NCBI GenBank assembly: GCA_937926555.1
Contig: CALAZX010000284.1
Coordinates: 1 to 8,234, forward strand
DNA length: 8,234 nt
Direction: 5' to 3'
Origin: an uncultured Negativicutes bacterium
Lineage (GTDB): Bacteria; Bacillota; Negativicutes; Acidaminococcales; Acidaminococcaceae
This document shows positions 5,025 through 8,234 of the stretch, in pieces. Made by a program: the position numbers and the translations under genes. Positions within the stretch are counted from its first letter, which is position 1. The number at the start of each line of letters is the position of its first letter. The notes under the pieces are model-generated. The model saw only the letters and a program-made list of their open reading frames with translations. It had not been told where the DNA came from and searched no databases.

Positions 5025-6140
5025 ATGGAGACAATCAGAGTGGCACTGGCGGAACGGAGTTATGACATACATATCGGAAGAGGCATCCTCCCCACGGTGG
5101 GGAAACGGATGCGGCAGCTGCTGCCCCGGGCGGAGCAGGCCCTGATTGTCACGGACAGCCATGTGGGCCCCCTCTACGGGGAAAGTCTGCGGCGGAGTCT
5201 GGAGGAGGCCGGGTTCCGGGTCCATACGGTGACGGTGCCCGCCGGCGAGGAGAGCAAGAGCCTGGCCGTGCTGGCGGACATCTACAGCCATATGGCGGAC
5301 GCGGCGCTGACCCGGGAGGACCCGGTGGTCACCCTGGGAGGCGGCGTGGTGGGGGACCTGGGCGGACTGGCGGCGGCCACGTATCTCAGAGGCCTGCCTT
5401 TCATCCAGGTGCCCACCTCCCTCCTGGCCCAGATCGACAGCAGCGTGGGCGGCAAGACGGCGGTGGACCTGCCCCAGGGGAAGAACCTGGTGGGAGCCTT
5501 CCATCAGCCGGCGGCGGTGTACATCGACCCGTCGGTGCTGGAGACACTGCCGGAACGCTACCTGCGGGACGGCATGGCGGAAGTGGTGAAGTACGGCTGC
5601 ATCTGCGAGGAGACCCTGTTCCGCCGGCTGGAGGAGCTCTCGGGTCCCGAGGCGATGCTGGATGAAAGAGTGGCGGAGGAGATCATCGCCACCTGCTGCC
5701 GCATCAAGGCGTCCATCGTGGAGAAGGACGAGCGGGATACCGGCTGCCGGATGCTGCTGAACTTCGGCCACACCCTGGGGCACAGCGTGGAACGGCACTA
5801 CCACTACCGGGGCTTCTCCCACGGGGAGGGCGTGGCGGTGGGGATGGCCCTGCTGACGGAACGGTCCGAGGCCATGGGGATGACGGAACCGGGCACATTG
5901 CGGCGGCTCCTGTCCCTGTTGGACTGCCTCAGACTGCCTGTAAGGGCGGCTATGACCCGGGAGGACCTCCTCGCGGGTGTCGCCATGGACAAGAAGAAAC
6001 AGGGCTCCAGAATCAATCTGGTGCTGTTGAAGCGTATCGGGGAGGCATTCCTCCACAACATCCCCATGGATGAGATGAAGGACTACATCCCGGAGAGCCC
6101 GGCCGGAGAGAAAAGAGACGCACAGGAGGAGAGACCATGA
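5025..6140 (+). CDS. aroB: 3-dehydroquinate synthase
   Basis: The 371-residue enzyme turns DAHP into 3-dehydroquinate, the second shikimate step, using bound NAD and a divalent metal. The nucleotide-binding part shows PAGEESKSL (72-80) and GGGVVGDLGGLAAATYLRG (105-123). The signature that follows, with QVPTSLLAQIDSSVGGKTA (128-146) and KNLVGAFHQP (153-162), is unmistakable. Predicted metal ligands are Glu186 (GMAEVVKYG), His249 (NFGHTLGHSVE) and His266 (SHGEGVAVGM). The length is normal; the last dozen residues are charged and unconserved in look (ending QEERP). GGGAGG at 5015-5020 is only four bases from the ATG but is the only credible site. The stop overlaps the aroA start by four bases (ATGA at 6137-6140), suggesting translational coupling. 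Confidence 0.97.
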   Translation: METIRVALAERSYDIHIGRGILPTVGKRMRQLLPRAEQALIVTDSHVGPLYGESLRRSLEEAGFRVHTVTVPAGEESKSLAVLADIYSHMADAALTREDPVVTLGGGVVGDLGGLAAATYLRGLPFIQVPTSLLAQIDSSVGGKTAVDLPQGKNLVGAFHQPAAVYIDPSVLETLPERYLRDGMAEVVKYGCICEETLFRRLEELSGPEAMLDERVAEEIIATCCRIKASIVEKDERDTGCRMLLNFGHTLGHSVERHYHYRGFSHGEGVAVGMALLTERSEAMGMTEPGTLRRLLSLLDCLRLPVRAAMTREDLLAGVAMDKKKQGSRINLVLLKRIGEAFLHNIPMDEMKDYIPESPAGEKRDAQEERP

Positions 6141-7468
6141 CAGTGTACAGAATAGAACCTGCCGGAACGGCGGGAATGGTGCGTGTCCCCTCCTCCAAGA
6201 GCATGGGCCACCGGCTGGCCATCGCCGCCGCCCTGACCGGCCCGGACTGCCGGGTGGAGGGCGTGACAAATTCGAAAGACATGGAAGCCACCGCCCGCTG
6301 TCTGGCGGAATTGGAGCGGTATAACGAAGAAGGTGCAGCATCTGCGGAACATGTGCCTGCGGAGGGACGACGCTATTGTCTGGACTGCGGCGAGTCCGGC
6401 TCCACCCTGCGGTTCCTGATTCCCGTGGCCATGCTGCGGGAGGGGATGAAGACTTTCACCGGGCAGGGGAAGCTGGTGAGCCGGCCCCTGGACCCCTACT
6501 ACCGCATCTTCGAAAAGCAGGGGATCCGTTATGCCACGGAGAAGGGCGGCCTGCCGCTGACCGTGGAGGGCACACTGGCCCCCGGCGCCTATGAGCTGCC
6601 GGGGGATGTGAGCTCCCAGTTCATCAGCGGGCTGCTGTTCGCACTGCCCCTGCTGGAGGGGGTCTCGGTGCTGGAAGTGACCTCCCCGCTGGAGTCCGCC
6701 TCCTATGTGAATCTGACCCTGGCGGTGCTGAAGCAGGCGGGCATCCGCATCGAGACGGAGGACCTGCTGAGCTACCGGATTTCCGGCAACCAGCGGTACC
6801 GCCTGCCGGAGCGGACCGTGGTGGAGGGGGACTGGTCCCAGGCGGCATTCTGGCTGGTGGCCGGCTGCCTGTCCGGCGACATCGCCTGCACCGGGCTGGA
6901 CCCGGAATCCCTCCAGGGGGACAAAGCGGTGCTGGAGATCCTGGAACGGATGGGCGGCGCTGTCCGGTGGGAGAATGGTTGCGGAAACAGCAAGGCGGCG
7001 GGAGAGGCTGATGCCGGTGACGGCGATGCGGATTCCCGTCCTGTGTGCCGCGCATCCCGCTCCTCCCTGAAAGCCACGGTGATCGATGCGGCGGACTGCC
7101 CGGACCTGGTGCCGGTGCTGGCCGTGGCCGCCTCGGTGGCGGAAGGGACCACGGAGATCGTCAATGCGGGCCGCCTGCGGATCAAGGAGTGCGACCGGCT
7201 GGCGGCGGTGACTTCGGAACTGCGGAAACTGGGGGCCCGGATCACCGAGCATCCGGAAGGGCTGACCATCCAGGGACGTCCGGAAGGGCTGGAAGGCGGC
7301 TGTGAGGTGGAGGCATGGAACGACCACCGCATCGCCATGAGCCTGGCGGTGGCGGCCACGGTCTGTGAAAAACCCATCGTCCTCAGCGGGGCGGAGAGCG
7401 TGGCGAAATCCTATCCCGGATTCTGGGAGGATTACCGCTCCCTGGGTGGACGGCTGGAAGAAGTCTGA
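6137..7468 (+). CDS. aroA: 3-phosphoshikimate 1-carboxyvinyltransferase (EPSP synthase)
   Basis: The 443-residue enzyme joins PEP to shikimate 3-phosphate to give EPSP. The conserved active-site elements are all present in order: SSKSMGHR (19-26; Lys21, Arg26), DCGESGSTLRF (83-93), GKLVSRP (111-117), GDVSSQF (156-162; Ser-Ser-Gln contacts to shikimate phosphate), GDWSQAAFW (231-239), Asp323 in DCPDLVPVLAV, RIKECDR (348-354; Glu351, Arg354), NDHR (395-398) and Lys424 in SVAKSYPGFW. Residues about 279-312, between the strand ending RWEN and ATVIDAADCPD, hold an unusually long polar Gly/Ala/Asp/Ser-rich insert, some 20 residues longer than the same loop in E. coli AroA. AGGAGGAG at 6124-6131 gives the start. 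A 169-base gap separates it from aroC. Confidence 0.96.
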   Translation: MTVYRIEPAGTAGMVRVPSSKSMGHRLAIAAALTGPDCRVEGVTNSKDMEATARCLAELERYNEEGAASAEHVPAEGRRYCLDCGESGSTLRFLIPVAMLREGMKTFTGQGKLVSRPLDPYYRIFEKQGIRYATEKGGLPLTVEGTLAPGAYELPGDVSSQFISGLLFALPLLEGVSVLEVTSPLESASYVNLTLAVLKQAGIRIETEDLLSYRISGNQRYRLPERTVVEGDWSQAAFWLVAGCLSGDIACTGLDPESLQGDKAVLEILERMGGAVRWENGCGNSKAAGEADAGDGDADSRPVCRASRSSLKATVIDAADCPDLVPVLAVAASVAEGTTEIVNAGRLRIKECDRLAAVTSELRKLGARITEHPEGLTIQGRPEGLEGGCEVEAWNDHRIAMSLAVAATVCEKPIVLSGAESVAKSYPGFWEDYRSLGGRLEEV

Positions 7469-7637
7469 CAGCCGGAAGGGTGAAAGAAGAGCGGCCGGTG
7501 CGGCAGCGTCATGGAAACGGGGCCGCGCCGGAAGATGACAGAATGGATGTGACGGCGGAAATCCTCCGGCGACAGCAGCAAGACGGCAGATAGAAAACGC
7601 GGCAGAGATAGAAGAGAGAAGATAAAGGAGAAGGGTC
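7469..7637 (+). other. Non-coding gap between aroA and aroC
   Basis: This 169-base, purine-rich spacer is the longest inside the operon; the others are 75 and 30 bases and one 4-base overlap. A 13-codon frame from ATG 7511 has no ribosome site and is not called. A weak imperfect hairpin occurs around 7553-7574, with no T-run. No promoter of reasonable quality is visible. The last 14 bases carry AAAGGAG at 7624-7630, the aroC ribosome site. Confidence 0.5.
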
Positions 7638-8234
7638 ATGAGTGGAACCTGGGGCAGAAACATACGGCTGACAATTTTCGGAGAATCGCACGGTCCCGCT
7701 ATCGGCGGCGTGCTGGACGGACTACCGCCCGGCGTCCTCCTGGACATGAAGGAGATCGCCCGGGAGATGGCCCGGCGGGCGCCGGCGGGAAAGAAGCTGG
7801 CCACGCCCAGGCAGGAGAAAGACGGGGTGGAGGTGCAGAGCGGCGTTTTTGAGGGACGTACCACGGGGACACCGCTGTGTTTCCTCATCCCCAGCAAGGA
7901 CACCCGGTCCGGCGACTATGACCAGCTGCGGCACTGCATGCGGCCCGGCCATGCGGACTATGCCGGACGGGTGAAGTACGGCGGGTTCCAGGACTACCGG
8001 GGCGGCGGCCATTTCTCCGGACGTCTCACGGCGCCCCTGGTCTTCGCCGGGGCGGTGGCACGGCAGATCCTGGCGGAGAAAGGCATACGGATCGGGGCCC
8101 ATATCCGCAACATCGGCAGCGCGGCGGACCGGAGCTTCGACCCCCTGGGGGAGAGCCCTGAGACTCTGGAGGCCCTGGGCCGGAGCCACTGGCCCGTGCT
8201 GGACCCTGCCGCCGGAGAGCGGATGCAGGCCCCG
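7638..8234 (+). CDS. aroC: Chorismate synthase, N-terminal part (cut by the window end)
   Basis: The frame starts at ATG 7638, seven bases after AAAGGAG, and is open through the last base: 199 codons of a protein usually about 350-390 residues long. The truncation is due to the window, not a mutation. Chorismate synthase removes phosphate from EPSP to make chorismate and needs reduced FMN. The opening MSGTWGRNIRLTIFGESHG (1-19) is the family signature, with the catalytic His18. RPGHADYAGRVKYGG (102-116) holds the second catalytic His105. It is followed by DYRGGGHFSGRLTA (119-132), the conserved FMN/substrate region. It is the fifth structural gene of the operon. Confidence 0.96.
   Translation, partial: MSGTWGRNIRLTIFGESHGPAIGGVLDGLPPGVLLDMKEIAREMARRAPAGKKLATPRQEKDGVEVQSGVFEGRTTGTPLCFLIPSKDTRSGDYDQLRHCMRPGHADYAGRVKYGGFQDYRGGGHFSGRLTAPLVFAGAVARQILAEKGIRIGAHIRNIGSAADRSFDPLGESPETLEALGRSHWPVLDPAAGERMQAP

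Noticed and set aside
2979..6341. 1120-codon open frame on the minus strand opposite aroF, tyrA, aroB and the start of aroA
   Set aside because: It lies opposite four unambiguous + strand enzymes, is rich in His, Arg, Gln and Pro as expected of an antisense shadow in GC-rich DNA, and has no recognisable motif.
7511..7552. 13-codon frame in the aroA-aroC gap
   Set aside because: It has no ribosome site, no compositional signal and no neighbouring terminator or structure suggesting a leader peptide.
6083..7903. 606-codon minus-strand open frame opposite aroA and the start of aroC
   Set aside because: Same antisense-shadow composition; the + strand frame holds every EPSP synthase and chorismate synthase motif.

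Overview
The window is GC-rich, densely coded, and every confidently called gene lies on the + strand. It looks like part of the chromosome of an anaerobic Firmicute, possibly one of the Negativicutes. That placement is inference. It rests on a DcuC-type C4-dicarboxylate carrier (a family of anaerobic fermenters), a Thermotoga/Bacillus-type (type I-beta) DAHP synthase, strong purine-rich ribosome binding sites and canonical TTGACA/TATAAT-type promoters. No sequence in the window fixes the genus.

Layout. Bases 1-83 hold the likely terminator hairpin of a gene that ends before the window. Bases 84-224 are an AT-rich control region for a DcuC-family carrier (225-1481), which is followed by a strong intrinsic terminator at 1599-1627. 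A good sigma-70-type promoter begins two bases after that terminator's T-run and drives a TauE/SafE-family membrane protein (1821-2567). From 2728 to the window end lies an aromatic amino acid operon: promoter, leader peptide, intrinsic terminator, aroF (DAHP synthase), tyrA (prephenate dehydrogenase), aroB, aroA and the first 199 codons of aroC.

The most notable element is the operon's leader. A strong promoter (TTGACG, 17 bp, TATAGT) is followed by a 45-codon reading frame with its own ribosome binding site. It encodes 8 Phe, 3 Tyr and 2 Trp, with 12 of these 13 residues falling between codons 8 and 29. Twenty-five bases after its stop codon comes a textbook intrinsic terminator, and then aroF. 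This is the architecture of transcription attenuation by ribosome stalling, as known for the E. coli trp, pheA and his operons. Here the leader contains codons for all three aromatic amino acids and precedes the first enzyme of the common shikimate pathway. Hand folding also finds a mutually exclusive antiterminator (2897-2979) and a hairpin over the Phe26-Phe27 codons (2876-2903), completing a 1:2 / 2:3 / 3:4 switch.

The aro gene products make up most of one route: AroF condenses PEP and erythrose 4-phosphate, AroB makes 3-dehydroquinate, AroA makes EPSP, AroC makes chorismate, and TyrA commits prephenate to tyrosine. AroD, AroE, AroK, chorismate mutase and prephenate dehydratase are not in the window and may lie downstream. 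AroF keeps the N-terminal regulatory domain that gives Phe/Tyr inhibition in the Thermotoga enzyme, so the pathway probably has both transcriptional and allosteric feedback.
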